NCBI GenBank assembly: GCA_002304445.1
Contig: NEVA01000002.1
Location: 248,001 to 312,000 of the forward strand
Direction of reading: 5' to 3'
From: Opitutia bacterium Tous-C4FEB
GTDB lineage: Bacteria; Verrucomicrobiota; Verrucomicrobiia; Opitutales; Opitutaceae
DNA: 64,000 nt
How positions within the stretch are numbered: position 1 is the stretch's first letter; every line of letters begins with the position of its first letter. The position numbers and the translations under genes were made by a program. Shown here in pieces: positions 36,039 through 45,000 of the stretch. The notes under the pieces are model-generated. The model was not told the DNA's origin and ran no database searches. It worked only from the letters and a program-made list of their open reading frames with translations.

Positions 36039-37204
36039 GGTCGCCGCTCGCGATCGCGGGCTGGATCTGGGCGGGCGGGCTCCTCCTGTCCGCAGGTGAG
36101 TTGTCGGCCGCCGCGCCCGTTTTGAGCAACTCGGGGCCGGGTCGGTTCGAGATCGCCAGTCTCGAAGCCGGTGCAGCGACCCTGGTGCGGACGGAAGCAG
36201 AGAACGCGTGGCGGATTTTGGCTGAACCCCTGGGTTTGCCGGAGGGTTTTTCGACCCCGATTTTCGTGCGAGTGGTGCCGGCGGCGGACTGGGCCGAGAC
36301 GGTGCCGTTTCGGGTGTTCGCCGAGGCCGGAGGCGTGGTTTCACTGCGTTTACGATGGAGTGAATTGGCCCCGAGATATTTTTTGCGAAGGGCGCTGGTG
36401 CAAGCGCTGCTCATGCGCTTGGCGGTGGCGGAGCATGGGGTGGGGCCTAATCTGACGGCTCCACTTTGGCTGGAGCATGCGGCCGTGGGGTGGTGGCTGA
36501 CTCGGGCTGAACCTGCGAGGTTCGATGCGCTCCAAGCAGAATCAGTCGAGCTGGCCCCACCGAGACTGGCAGACGTGCTCGGGTGGACCCGCAGTGATGT
36601 CGAGCCGCGGTCATTGGCCGTCGGTGCCGTGTGGTTGCTCACCTGGTTGCAACACGAGAGTGGGGCCGCGCGGGAGTGGCCGGAGCTGCGGCGCAGGTTG
36701 TTGCGCGGCGACGAACCGCTGGGGGCGTTGGCGAGGTGTTTCCCCGGCCGTTTTGACGATGCGGCGGAGAAGGAGCTGTGGTGGCAGACGGGGTGGCATG
36801 CGGTTCGGCGGGTGAGAACCTTGCCGATGATGGGTAGCACCGAATCCCGACTGTTTTTGACTGATCTGGCGCGCGTGGTCGTCGCCGTGGGCGGCGACGA
36901 TGTGGTGGTGCCCCTGCGATTCGCCCGGCGGCAAACCCACGAGCCGGCGGTCGCGGCGCTGTTGGCCGTGAAGGCATTGGAATTGGAGCGCGTCCTGCCG
37001 GCCCTGCATTTGTTCTACCGCAACGCCGGCGTCTCTCTCGCCGAGTGCTTGTCTCCGGGCAAGGAACCGGCGAGCGATGGGGACGAACGGGCAGCGGCCT
37101 ATGAGCGTGATTGGGCGTTGGGGTTTGAGTTGGAGAATCGCAGCCGGGAGATCCTGAATGCCGCGGAACGCGCGCGGCAGGTACGTTCCGCGTCGCCGGA
37201 GTGA
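36035..37204 (+). CDS. Uncharacterised secreted or periplasmic protein
   Basis: A 389-residue protein with a GTG start within the stop of the preceding gene. The N-terminus has a signal peptide (IAGWIWAGGLLLSAGELSAAA). The rest is rich in Trp, Arg and Leu with LRRALVQALLMRLAVAEHG and PLWLEHAAVGWWLTRAEP, resembling by layout the His-Glu helix region of peptidase-MA-like proteins, but no HExxH motif is visible. Function unknown. A gap of 42 bp leads to the chosen murJ start. Confidence 0.6.
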   Translation: MRSPLAIAGWIWAGGLLLSAGELSAAAPVLSNSGPGRFEIASLEAGAATLVRTEAENAWRILAEPLGLPEGFSTPIFVRVVPAADWAETVPFRVFAEAGGVVSLRLRWSELAPRYFLRRALVQALLMRLAVAEHGVGPNLTAPLWLEHAAVGWWLTRAEPARFDALQAESVELAPPRLADVLGWTRSDVEPRSLAVGAVWLLTWLQHESGAAREWPELRRRLLRGDEPLGALARCFPGRFDDAAEKELWWQTGWHAVRRVRTLPMMGSTESRLFLTDLARVVVAVGGDDVVVPLRFARRQTHEPAVAALLAVKALELERVLPALHLFYRNAGVSLAECLSPGKEPASDGDERAAAYERDWALGFELENRSREILNAAERARQVRSASPE

Positions 37205-37246
37205 TTGCATTTGCCCCCGCAGATTACGGTAGCGGAAATTGAACCC

Positions 37247-38836
37247 GTGTCGAAAAACCTGAAGAACATCGGCGTCGTGTCTGCGCTGACCATGGTGTCG
37301 CGCGTGCTCGGCCTCGGGCGCGATATGCTCGTGACGGCGATCTTCGGCACCTCGGCGCTCGCCTCGATTTTCTATACGGCGTTTACGTTGCCGAATCTGT
37401 TTCGTCGATTGCTGGGCGAGGGCGCGCTGACGGCCGCGCTGGTGCCGACCTTGCAGGAGGAGTTGAAGGCGAAGGCGCGCACGGGGGCTTTCGAGTTGGT
37501 GAACCAAGTGTCGAGTTGGCTCTTGGTGGTGACGGGCGGAATCGTCGCGGTGGCGATGTTTACTTTGGCGTGGGCGGATGAACTGACGGCGCGTGCCCGT
37601 GGATGGGGGCTGGAGGCGGATACCGCGTGGCGTTTGGCGGAGTCGGCGGATTTTGCGATCTTCCTGTTTCCCTATCTGGTGTTCGTGTGTTTGGCGGCGG
37701 CGTTCAGTGCGGCGTTGCAGACGTTACAGCGCTTCGTCGAGCCGGCGCTGTCGCCGATCTGGTTAAATCTGGCGATGATCGGGCTGCTGGGCGGCGCCTA
37801 TTGGGGCGGCTGGGCGGATCGAAACGAGGGGCTGATGCTTTGGTTGTGTTCGGGCGCGTTGCTTGGGGGATTTTTGCAGATGGCGGTGCCCGCAGCTGCG
37901 TTGATGAGTGAGGGCTGGCGGCCGCGTTTGGACTTTCAGCGGAGCGCCCCGCTACGACAAATTTTGGCGCTGATGGGGCCGACGGTGTTTGGATCGGCGA
38001 TCTACCTTGTGAATATGGCGGTGGCGCGGCTCGTCGGATTGTCGTTGAACGACTCGGCGGTGGCGGTGCTCAACCTTGCGACGCGCCTTATGGAACTGCC
38101 GATCGGGGTGTTCGCAGTGGCGATTTCTACGGTCGTGTTTCCGCTGATTGCAAAATATGCGGCGGCCGGAGACGGGACGCGGCTCGCGGAAGCGTACCAA
38201 AAAGGGATGCGGCTGATTTTGGTCATCAACGTGCCGGCGGCCATCGGCCTGACGGTGCTGGCCGTGCCGATTATTCGATTGTTGTTTGAGCGCGGGGCGT
38301 TTGGTGCCCGGGACACGGCGCTGATGGTGCCGGTGCTCGCGGCCTATGCGGTCGGGCTGCCGTTTTTCGCGTTTGTGAATCTGATCTTGCGGGCATTCTA
38401 CGCCCGTAAAGATACGGCGACGCCGGTGCGGGCGGCGTTGTTGAGCTTCGTCGTCAATCTCGGTCTGAGCCTCGCGCTCATGGAGTGGCTGGGCACCGTG
38501 GGATTGGCCATCGCGGGCAACATCGCCGTCGTCGCGCAGGCGGCCTACCTGCAACGCCGGTTGGCGGCGGGCCACGACGGATTGCGCTTCAGCCATCTTT
38601 GGGGCGATTTGGGTAAAATCGCGGTGGCGGGGGCGGCGATGGGCGGATTGGTCGCCGGCGGTTGGTGGGCTTGGACGCGAATGGTGCCGCCGACTTCCTG
38701 GGGCGACGCGACGGGGCTGGTGGTCTTGATCGGCTTGGGCGCCGGGAGCTACGCGGGCCTGTTGTGGGCGATGCGGATCAAGGGCCGCGAGGATATCGCC
38801 TCGATGTGGGAGAAATTCCGGACTAAGGATCGCTGA
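37247..38836 (+). CDS. murJ: Lipid II flippase MurJ
   Basis: A 529-residue MOP-family protein with about 14 membrane segments (MviN). Recognisable: VVSALTMVSRVLGLGRDMLVT at the N-terminus and FRRLLGEGALTAALVP, LFERGAFGARDT, NLILRAFYARKDTATPV further on. It flips lipid II across the inner membrane. A GTG at 37247 directly before SKNLKNIGVV is the likeliest start; a TTG at 37205 would extend it by 14 residues. Confidence 0.93.
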   Translation: MSKNLKNIGVVSALTMVSRVLGLGRDMLVTAIFGTSALASIFYTAFTLPNLFRRLLGEGALTAALVPTLQEELKAKARTGAFELVNQVSSWLLVVTGGIVAVAMFTLAWADELTARARGWGLEADTAWRLAESADFAIFLFPYLVFVCLAAAFSAALQTLQRFVEPALSPIWLNLAMIGLLGGAYWGGWADRNEGLMLWLCSGALLGGFLQMAVPAAALMSEGWRPRLDFQRSAPLRQILALMGPTVFGSAIYLVNMAVARLVGLSLNDSAVAVLNLATRLMELPIGVFAVAISTVVFPLIAKYAAAGDGTRLAEAYQKGMRLILVINVPAAIGLTVLAVPIIRLLFERGAFGARDTALMVPVLAAYAVGLPFFAFVNLILRAFYARKDTATPVRAALLSFVVNLGLSLALMEWLGTVGLAIAGNIAVVAQAAYLQRRLAAGHDGLRFSHLWGDLGKIAVAGAAMGGLVAGGWWAWTRMVPPTSWGDATGLVVLIGLGAGSYAGLLWAMRIKGREDIASMWEKFRTKDR

Positions 38837-38854
38837 TCGGTTCCGTCTCTTTGC

Positions 38855-39841
38855 ATGAAGTTTAAATTCGATTGGTTTCTCACCGGCATGGTTCTCGCCA
38901 TGGTTTTGGCGTGGTTGGTGCCGGAGCCGGGTGCGGCGGGCGGTTGGCTGCATCCGGAGTTGCTGACCAAGGCCGGGATCGCGCTGATTTTTTTTCTGCA
39001 CGGGGTCGCGCTGTCGTTTCCCTCGCTCAAGGCGGGCGCGCTCAACTGGAAGCTGCATCTGTTGGTGCAGGCGAGCACGTATCTGATGTTCCCGCTGCTG
39101 GGGTTTCTCGCGGTGATGTTGTTGGACGATCGGGTGCCGGCGGGGCTGAGCTTGGGGTTCTTCTACCTGTGCGCGTTGCCCTCGACGGTTTCATCCTCGG
39201 TGGCGTTCACGGCGGCGGCGCGGGGCAATGTCGCGGGCGCCGTGTTCAACGCGACGTTGTCGAGTTTGCTGGGTGTGGTGCTCACGCCGCTGTGGATCGG
39301 GGTCGTGCTCAAGACGGCGGGGCAGGCGCTCGACTATGGTCCGGTGATCTTCGACCTCTTTCGCTGGTTGATTTTGCCCTTGGTGCTCGGGCAACTCGCC
39401 CGGCCGTTGATCGGGGTATGGGTGCAGCGGCACAAGGCCAAGATCGGGCTCGCGGACCGCGCGACGATTCTCGTGCTCGTTTACACGTCGTTCTGCGATT
39501 CGTTTACGCAGGGAGTGTGGGCCAACAACGCGCTGCTGATGTTGGTCGGCGTCGGGCTGGGCTCGGCTTTGATTCTGGCCGTGGCGATCGGCGTCACGAC
39601 GTGGAGCGCGCGGGCGCTGGGGTTTAGCGCGGAGGACCGCATCACGGCGATTTTCTGCGGCTCGAAGAAGACGTTGGCCTCGGGCGTGCCGATGGCGAAA
39701 TTGATCTTCGGGGCGCATCCGGCGATCGGGCTGATTTTGCTGCCGATTATGGTGTATCATTCGCTGCAACTGCTCGTGTGCGGCGTTTTGGCCGAGCGTT
39801 GGTCGAAACGACCGTCCGAACCGTCGAACCGGGTCGATTGA
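38855..39841 (+). CDS. BASS-like sodium-dependent transporter (SBF-like, YfeH type)
   Basis: A 328-residue membrane protein with about nine to ten helices. The sequence GIALIFFLHGVALSF and LGFFYLCALPSTVSSSVAFTAAARGN matches the SBF-like (PF13593) branch of the bile acid:Na+ symporter superfamily, as does FCGSKKTLASGVPMAKLIF near the end. Substrates of this branch are poorly known. It starts 18 bp after murJ and may be cotranscribed. Confidence 0.85.
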   Translation: MKFKFDWFLTGMVLAMVLAWLVPEPGAAGGWLHPELLTKAGIALIFFLHGVALSFPSLKAGALNWKLHLLVQASTYLMFPLLGFLAVMLLDDRVPAGLSLGFFYLCALPSTVSSSVAFTAAARGNVAGAVFNATLSSLLGVVLTPLWIGVVLKTAGQALDYGPVIFDLFRWLILPLVLGQLARPLIGVWVQRHKAKIGLADRATILVLVYTSFCDSFTQGVWANNALLMLVGVGLGSALILAVAIGVTTWSARALGFSAEDRITAIFCGSKKTLASGVPMAKLIFGAHPAIGLILLPIMVYHSLQLLVCGVLAERWSKRPSEPSNRVD

Positions 39842-39877
39842 CTATTTGGCGTCGGCGTTCCCCTTCCTGATTTCTCT

Positions 39878-40528
39878 ATGCAACCCATCTCCCCGGCTAC
39901 GCTCCTCGACGCGCTCAACTGGCGCTATGCCACCAAAAAGTTTGATCCTGCCCGCAAGCTCTCGGCCGAGACGTGGGCGACGCTCGAACAGGCGCTGATC
40001 CTTTCGCCGTCCTCGTTTGGGCTGCAGCCGTGGAAGTTTCTGGTGATCACCGACCCGGCGGTGAAGGCGCGATTGGTGCCGATTTCGTGGGGCCAGACCC
40101 AGCCGGCGGATTGTTCGCACATGCTTGTTTTGGCCGTGAAGCAGGGTCTCGGGGCCGATCACGTGGAAAAGTTTCTGGACCGTCAGGTCGAAGTGCGCGG
40201 CGGCTCGAAGGAGAAACTGAGCGGTTACCGCGACATGATGCTGGGCAGCCTCGCGGGCGCCGCGAAGGCCGGGACGCTCGATGCTTGGCAGGCCAACCAA
40301 ATCTATATCGCGCTCGGTCAGTTTATGGCAGCGGCGGCGATGATCGGCGTCGATACGTGCCCGATGGAGGGCATCGACCGCGCGAAGTATGACGAAGTGC
40401 TTGGCCTCGACGGCACGGATTTCGCAACGGTGGTGGCGTGCCCGGTCGGCTACCGCGCGGTAGACGATAAATACGCCACGGCTCCAAAAGTGCGCTTCAA
40501 AGCGGCGGACGTAGTGGAGCACATTTGA
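39878..40528 (+). CDS. NAD(P)H-dependent nitroreductase-family oxidoreductase
   Basis: A 216-residue FMN-binding protein (PF00881). FMN contacts are in RYATKKFDP and LSPSSFGLQPWKFLV, with GVDTCPMEGID and the C-terminal VRFKAADVV. It is of the NfsB/YdgI-like group reducing quinones or nitroaromatics. Its last 186 bp (from 40343) recur at 41466-41651 in the same frame, flanking the toxin-antitoxin pair, so the 3' end of this gene may have been supplied by an inserted element. Confidence 0.88.
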   Translation: MQPISPATLLDALNWRYATKKFDPARKLSAETWATLEQALILSPSSFGLQPWKFLVITDPAVKARLVPISWGQTQPADCSHMLVLAVKQGLGADHVEKFLDRQVEVRGGSKEKLSGYRDMMLGSLAGAAKAGTLDAWQANQIYIALGQFMAAAAMIGVDTCPMEGIDRAKYDEVLGLDGTDFATVVACPVGYRAVDDKYATAPKVRFKAADVVEHI

Positions 40529-40577
40529 ATCCACGCAGGGAGTTGCCGGTTAGTCTGCATTCGGCAGTGAGTTAACC

Positions 40578-40604
40578 GCTAATCTTCGCTAATTCCCGCT
40601 AATC
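40578..40604. repeat. Three CGCTAAT repeats with 10-bp period
   Basis: The motif CGCTAAT (first copy CCGCTAAT) occurs three times at exact 10-bp spacing within the gap after the nitroreductase gene. The period equals about one DNA turn. Function unknown; possibly a fragment of a dispersed repeat. The remainder of the 40529-40818 gap shows no gene. Confidence 0.6.
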
Positions 40605-40818
40605 CATGAGGAAGAATTTTTCCCGAAGTGAATTTTGATTCACCGATCAGGTGAACCGACGGTCGGGTTGGATTCTCTTCAAAACTCTTTCATCAGCGTC
40701 GATTGGCGGAAGTTAACGGTTCCTCTTTCTGCGGCTCTAAGGATTAGAGACTGGTTCTTCCCGGCGATCCGGCCAGGAGCGGCGTTACTCGACGCGTGAT
40801 TCCGCTCAAAACCTAGGG

Positions 40819-41070
40819 TCACGCCCATTCGAGTCGCACGATGCGAACTTCCTTCGCCGCGTGATCAACCCACCACGTCACGATCAAGTCGTCCTGCAGT
40901 TTCACCTGATACTCGCGGCCCGTCAGTCCCGATTCACTATAGTCACCCGGTTCGAACGGATGCCGTGCTAGCCCGTCAAAAATCTGCAGGAGCTTTTCGC
41001 GCTCCCGGCCGCTCTCGCTCGTGAAGGCATGGATCGCCTCTGCGTCGAGGGCAAAGTCGTAGGGCTCCAT
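40819..41070 (-). CDS. RelE/ParE-family toxin of a type II toxin-antitoxin pair
   Basis: An 83-residue protein with the compact RelE/ParE layout: helical N-terminus (ALDAEAIHAFTSESGREREKLLQIFDGLARHP) followed by a beta-sheet half (REYQVKLQDDLIVTWWVDHAAKEVRIVRLEW). Family members cleave mRNA on ribosomes or inhibit gyrase; which applies is unclear. The gene lies 3 bp after the antitoxin gene on the same strand, the usual antitoxin-first order. It sits between the two copies of the nitroreductase 3' end. Confidence 0.72.
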   Translation of the reverse strand: MEPYDFALDAEAIHAFTSESGREREKLLQIFDGLARHPFEPGDYSESGLTGREYQVKLQDDLIVTWWVDHAAKEVRIVRLEWA

Positions 41071-41073
41071 CGT

Positions 41074-41286
41074 TCACACACCCTCGGCCTTGAGGGATTC
41101 GTGCAGCCGCACAAGTTGGGCGCGTGATACCTTTTCACCGGCCTCCATCCGCGCCGCTGCGGCATCGAGTGATTGCTTGTTGGATACCGAATCACAGCGG
41201 GACAGATGGCGGAGATACGCTGAGAGCACGACCCGCTCTGAAGGCGGCAACGCCTTAACCTGAGATTGGATTTCCGCCAGCGACAT
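41074..41286 (-). CDS. Antitoxin of the adjacent RelE/ParE-like toxin
   Basis: A 70-residue, largely helical and charged protein starting MSLAEIQSQVKALPPSERVV. Small size, position directly upstream of the toxin gene and 3-bp spacing support an antitoxin role. The ATG at 41286 gives a compact domain; the frame stays open upstream but that stretch is Arg/Pro-rich and unlikely to be coding. Confidence 0.65.
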   Translation of the reverse strand: MSLAEIQSQVKALPPSERVVLSAYLRHLSRCDSVSNKQSLDAAAARMEAGEKVSRAQLVRLHESLKAEGV

Positions 41287-41465
41287 GCCGGCAGCTTGGC
41301 CAAATCCGCCGCGCCCGCAAATCAATTTCCGGCATCGTAGCCCAAGCCGACACCCTTCCTCTACGGCCTCTGTAATTTTGCCGACCTTAGCCTCTCGCAC
41401 CGCTTCGAACCCATGAAGCGCTGCCCTTTTCGGGGATCGGGCCGGGAGGGTTTTCTGGGGCGTTA

Positions 41466-41651
41466 ATCGGCGTCGATACTTGCCCGATGGAGGGCATCGA
41501 CCGCGCGAAGTATGACGAAGTGCTTGGCCTCGACGGCACGGATTTCGCAACGGTGGTGGCGTGCCCGGCAGGTTATCGCGCGGCGGATGACAAATACGCC
41601 TCGGCTCCGAAGGTACGCTTCAAAGCGGCGGACGTCGTGGAGCATATCTGA
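41466..41651 (+). pseudogene. Duplicated 3' fragment of the nitroreductase gene
   Basis: Encodes IGVDTCPMEGIDRAKYDEVL and onward to KAADVVEHI plus stop, the same last 61 codons as the intact gene ending at 40528. By eye: one mismatch in the first 15 bp, then 88 identical bases, then 15 mismatches in the last 83, nearly all in third codon positions (three amino-acid changes, V-A, V-A and T-S). No start region, so not a functional gene. Confidence 0.9.
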
Positions 41652-42062
41652 GCCTCAGTGCGGAGGGGCAGGGACCGCTCTCCGAGCGGTCCGGGCCTGT
41701 GCAACGCGGAGTAGGTTCTTGCCGCCGGCGTTCATTTGCTACGCATCGCTGGCCGCGTGCTCGGCGCTGCCAGGGTCCGTTGAGACGGGGATCAAGGTCG
41801 ATATTTTCGACGGAAAACTCACCAAGCGCTGCGCAGGCCCCGAGGTGTCGCCGACCCCTCAAGACGGTGGCTGGCCGATCAGCTCATTGTGGGCACCTTG
41901 GTGGCGGTGAGTCACCATATCGGGTAACTCCTCCGCGGCCTTCGACCCGATGTCGAAAAATCCCTCGGCCGGCTAAAACATTAACAGTCAAAACCCGACC
42001 CTGTTTAAGACCCGATTTCAAAAACTTGAGCGCTTTTGAGGCTGGATTTCGGAAGTGATTGT
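41652..42062. other. Non-coding gap with a small palindrome upstream of the helicase gene
   Basis: No credible gene. It holds the 9-bp inverted repeat described separately and ends in a stretch with lower GC (AAAACATTAACAGTCAAAAC) before the helicase start, where a promoter could lie. Confidence 0.5.
41672..41692. repeat. REP-like palindrome
   Basis: GGACCGCTC-TCC-GAGCGGTCC, a perfect 9-bp inverted repeat with 3-base loop, 20 bp after the nitroreductase fragment. Its CTCTCCGAG core resembles the GTCTCTGAC/GTCGGAGAGC arms of the element at 15514-15589. Confidence 0.65.
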
Positions 42063-45000
42063 ATGATCATCTCAGGCCACTTCCTTGTGACCGAACAAAC
42101 GCTCGCAGATCATATTGTCGAGGTCTTGATGGTCGCAACAGAGCCGCTTAAGGCTAAAGACATAGCCAGAATATTGTCCGAGGGAAGCGGGGCAACTTTA
42201 GACACCACGGCAGTGAACTCGATTCTGTATGGGGTGTTGGCACCAAAAGTTATCAAAAACGAGGAACACAGGTGGGTAATCAGGAAAGCCATCGACGATA
42301 AAATAGTGGCGCCAGCCGCTCCGCTCGTTCGCTCCGGCCCGGAATCGCTGTTTGAAATCTTCGAAAAAATTGAACCTCTTTCGCCGGTGGAAAGAATAGT
42401 GGCGGCGAGTCCAACAGCTGATACCAGTCTCCAGCGGGAAGCGACTAGGACGAAAGCTGAGCAGCCGTCGTCTCCCACAAAGATGCGGCTCAAGACGGTG
42501 TATGAGTTCCTAAAGGAACTCCATGACCTGAGGAATCCCGTGCCGCGCTCACTTGATGGTGAACAGGTGTTTCAGCTCCGAGATTGGCCGAAGCACGAGA
42601 GCATCCAAGTCCGCGAGGGAGACTTTTCCGAAACTACCGAATCTGCCGCGGAAGCGTTACAATACCCCATCCGCGTTAAGCGCGCCAAGCTCACTGCGTG
42701 CCCGAAACCGCCGAGTGAAATTGCCGAATGGCTGCTCGTGGGCTGGGAGGATTGCTCCCGCCGAGTTGAGACAGTTGAAGCTAAGAATCTGGCTGGGGCT
42801 AACGGAAAGACGATCACTGAGAAATTTGGCAGCTCGGTGGTCCGCACCGCAGCCTTGGCTCGTTGGGTAGCCGAGCGGCAAGCATGGGCACTGGTCGAAA
42901 AACCTGCTGCCTATGCACGGGCAGTATTCGAGGAGCTCTATTCAACATGGTCACGTCTTCAAAAGGAAGGAGGACGGTTCGAGTTGGCACTCGCGGATGG
43001 ATTTGCCGACGTGCCCAGCGAGTCAATCTGCTACCCGATTCTGTCACGTCGTGTAGAACTGGAATTTGACGCAAGCGCACCAGAGTTTCTCGTCAGTCTC
43101 GCGGGTGATCAGTCGGAATTAGCGACTGCGCTTCTGCGTCAAGTGCCCGAAGTCGAACCGAAGGGAATCGCGCGACTCAAAAAGAGACTGGAGGACCTGC
43201 CCGTCGATCCACTGGGGGGACACAGTACGACGCAGTTCCTCCGGGACGCCGCTCAAAGTCTATGGCGCAACGGAGAATTTGTAAGCACTCAGAGCCAACG
43301 TCCGAGCAAAACGGTTCCGGTGATTTGGCGAGGCCCGGTGCTATACGTCAGGAAGAAAGTTGCCGGTTTAAGCAGTGCCCTCGATGGAATCGTCGAGGAC
43401 TTAATGTCAGCGGCTTCGATCCCAGCTGTCGGGCTAGCTAGAATCGTTGGATTCGATGAAATCCAAAGTGACTCCGGCAAGTCTACGCCGGGCGGCACCC
43501 CGCCATCGCTGGGAGCCGAGCCTGTTGATACCCTGTTTAGCAAGCCGGCGAATGCTGAACAATTTAGGATCGCCGCCCAATTGGCAGCAAACGGAGCGGT
43601 TCTAGTGCAAGGACCGCCCGGGACCGGCAAAACTCACACGATAGCAAATCTTTTGGGCGACTTGCTCGCGCAGGGAAAAACCGTTCTCGTCACCGCTCAT
43701 ACCACGAAAGCGTTGCGCGTCCTGCGGGAAAAGGTGGCGCCCCCCCTCCAGCCCTTATGTCTAAGCGTGTTGGACAGCGAGGCGGAAAGCAAAAGCCAGC
43801 TTTCGAAATCAGCACAGGAGATCGTTGCCAAACTCTCAACTTGCGACGCCGCTCAGCTCCGCCGAGAGGTGACCATCCTTCGTCAGAAACGCGATGATTT
43901 ACGGGCAAAGATCGAGTCACTTCGACTTCGTCTCCGATCAGTAAGAGAAAGTGAAATCGCGGAGATTGTGATAAACGGAGAGGCGCTACGTCCGATAGAC
44001 GCGGCAAAGGAGATTAAAGCAGGTGTTGCGGCGCACGATTGGATTCCAGGCCCCGTGACCAGGAACTCCTTACCTCTCAACGAAAGCGAAATCTGCGAAT
44101 TATACACCTCAAACACAGCCTTGGCTTTGAATGACGAGGCGCTCCTCGGTCGTTCACGCCCCCGATCTTCACGCCTGATACAGCCGGCAGACTTTGCAAA
44201 GCTGGCGGAAACGCGAAGATCGGCATCAACTAAGTCTGCAAAACGCCGGCCAGAGTATTGGAGGGCTCGGAACACGGGAAACCAGACTCCAGAAAAGTTG
44301 ACGAAACTTCATGAGGCCCTGCGACAAGCAGGTAAGTTTCTGTCAGAAGCCAATGATTGGGAGCGTGAAATGCTCTATTGCGGCTGGGCTGGTGGGCCGC
44401 TTTCCAGTGCATGGCTTGAGATTGTGACGGCAATCGACTCGCTAAATCTGGAGTCCGGGGAGGTCCAGCGGCTCTCAATGACTTTGCTGCCGGAATTGCC
44501 CAAAAACATTCCTCCCGAAGTCGCATCGACCCACTTTAGTGAGATACTTGGGCACTTGGAGAACGGTGGAAGTCTTGGTTTTATTTCGAAGCTACTTAAT
44601 GCCCAATGGCACACGACAATCGAAGCTTCAAAGATCGAGGGGCGAGTGCCGAAGACCGCCGCTGATTTCAGAAGTCTAAAGAGAGTGGCCGACTTCGAAA
44701 AGGGCCGACAGCTGTTTCGTGCCCGGTGGGAGAAATCTGTCGAGAAATACGCCGGCCCTGCATTTGACAGTCTTGGCAACGCGCCCGAGCGCGCCGCTAA
44801 GATCCACTGCGAAAAAATTATCTACTGCGTCAACTGGCGCGAGAGTTTCTGGCAGCCATTCGTCCAAGATCTAGAGGAGAGCGGCTTCCTTTGGAATGAT
44901 TGGCTACAGTCTCACCGAGTCGAACCGGGCGACTATGCTGAACTCAAGAGAGCTTGCGCAGCTTGCTCGACTGCTCTCGTCGAGATGGTGGAGGCAGAGG

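Noticed and set aside
41690-41990. Possible transposase remnant between the nitroreductase fragment and the helicase gene
   Set aside because: Conceptual translations in several frames gave no recognisable transposase motif, so I list the stretch only as a non-coding gap.
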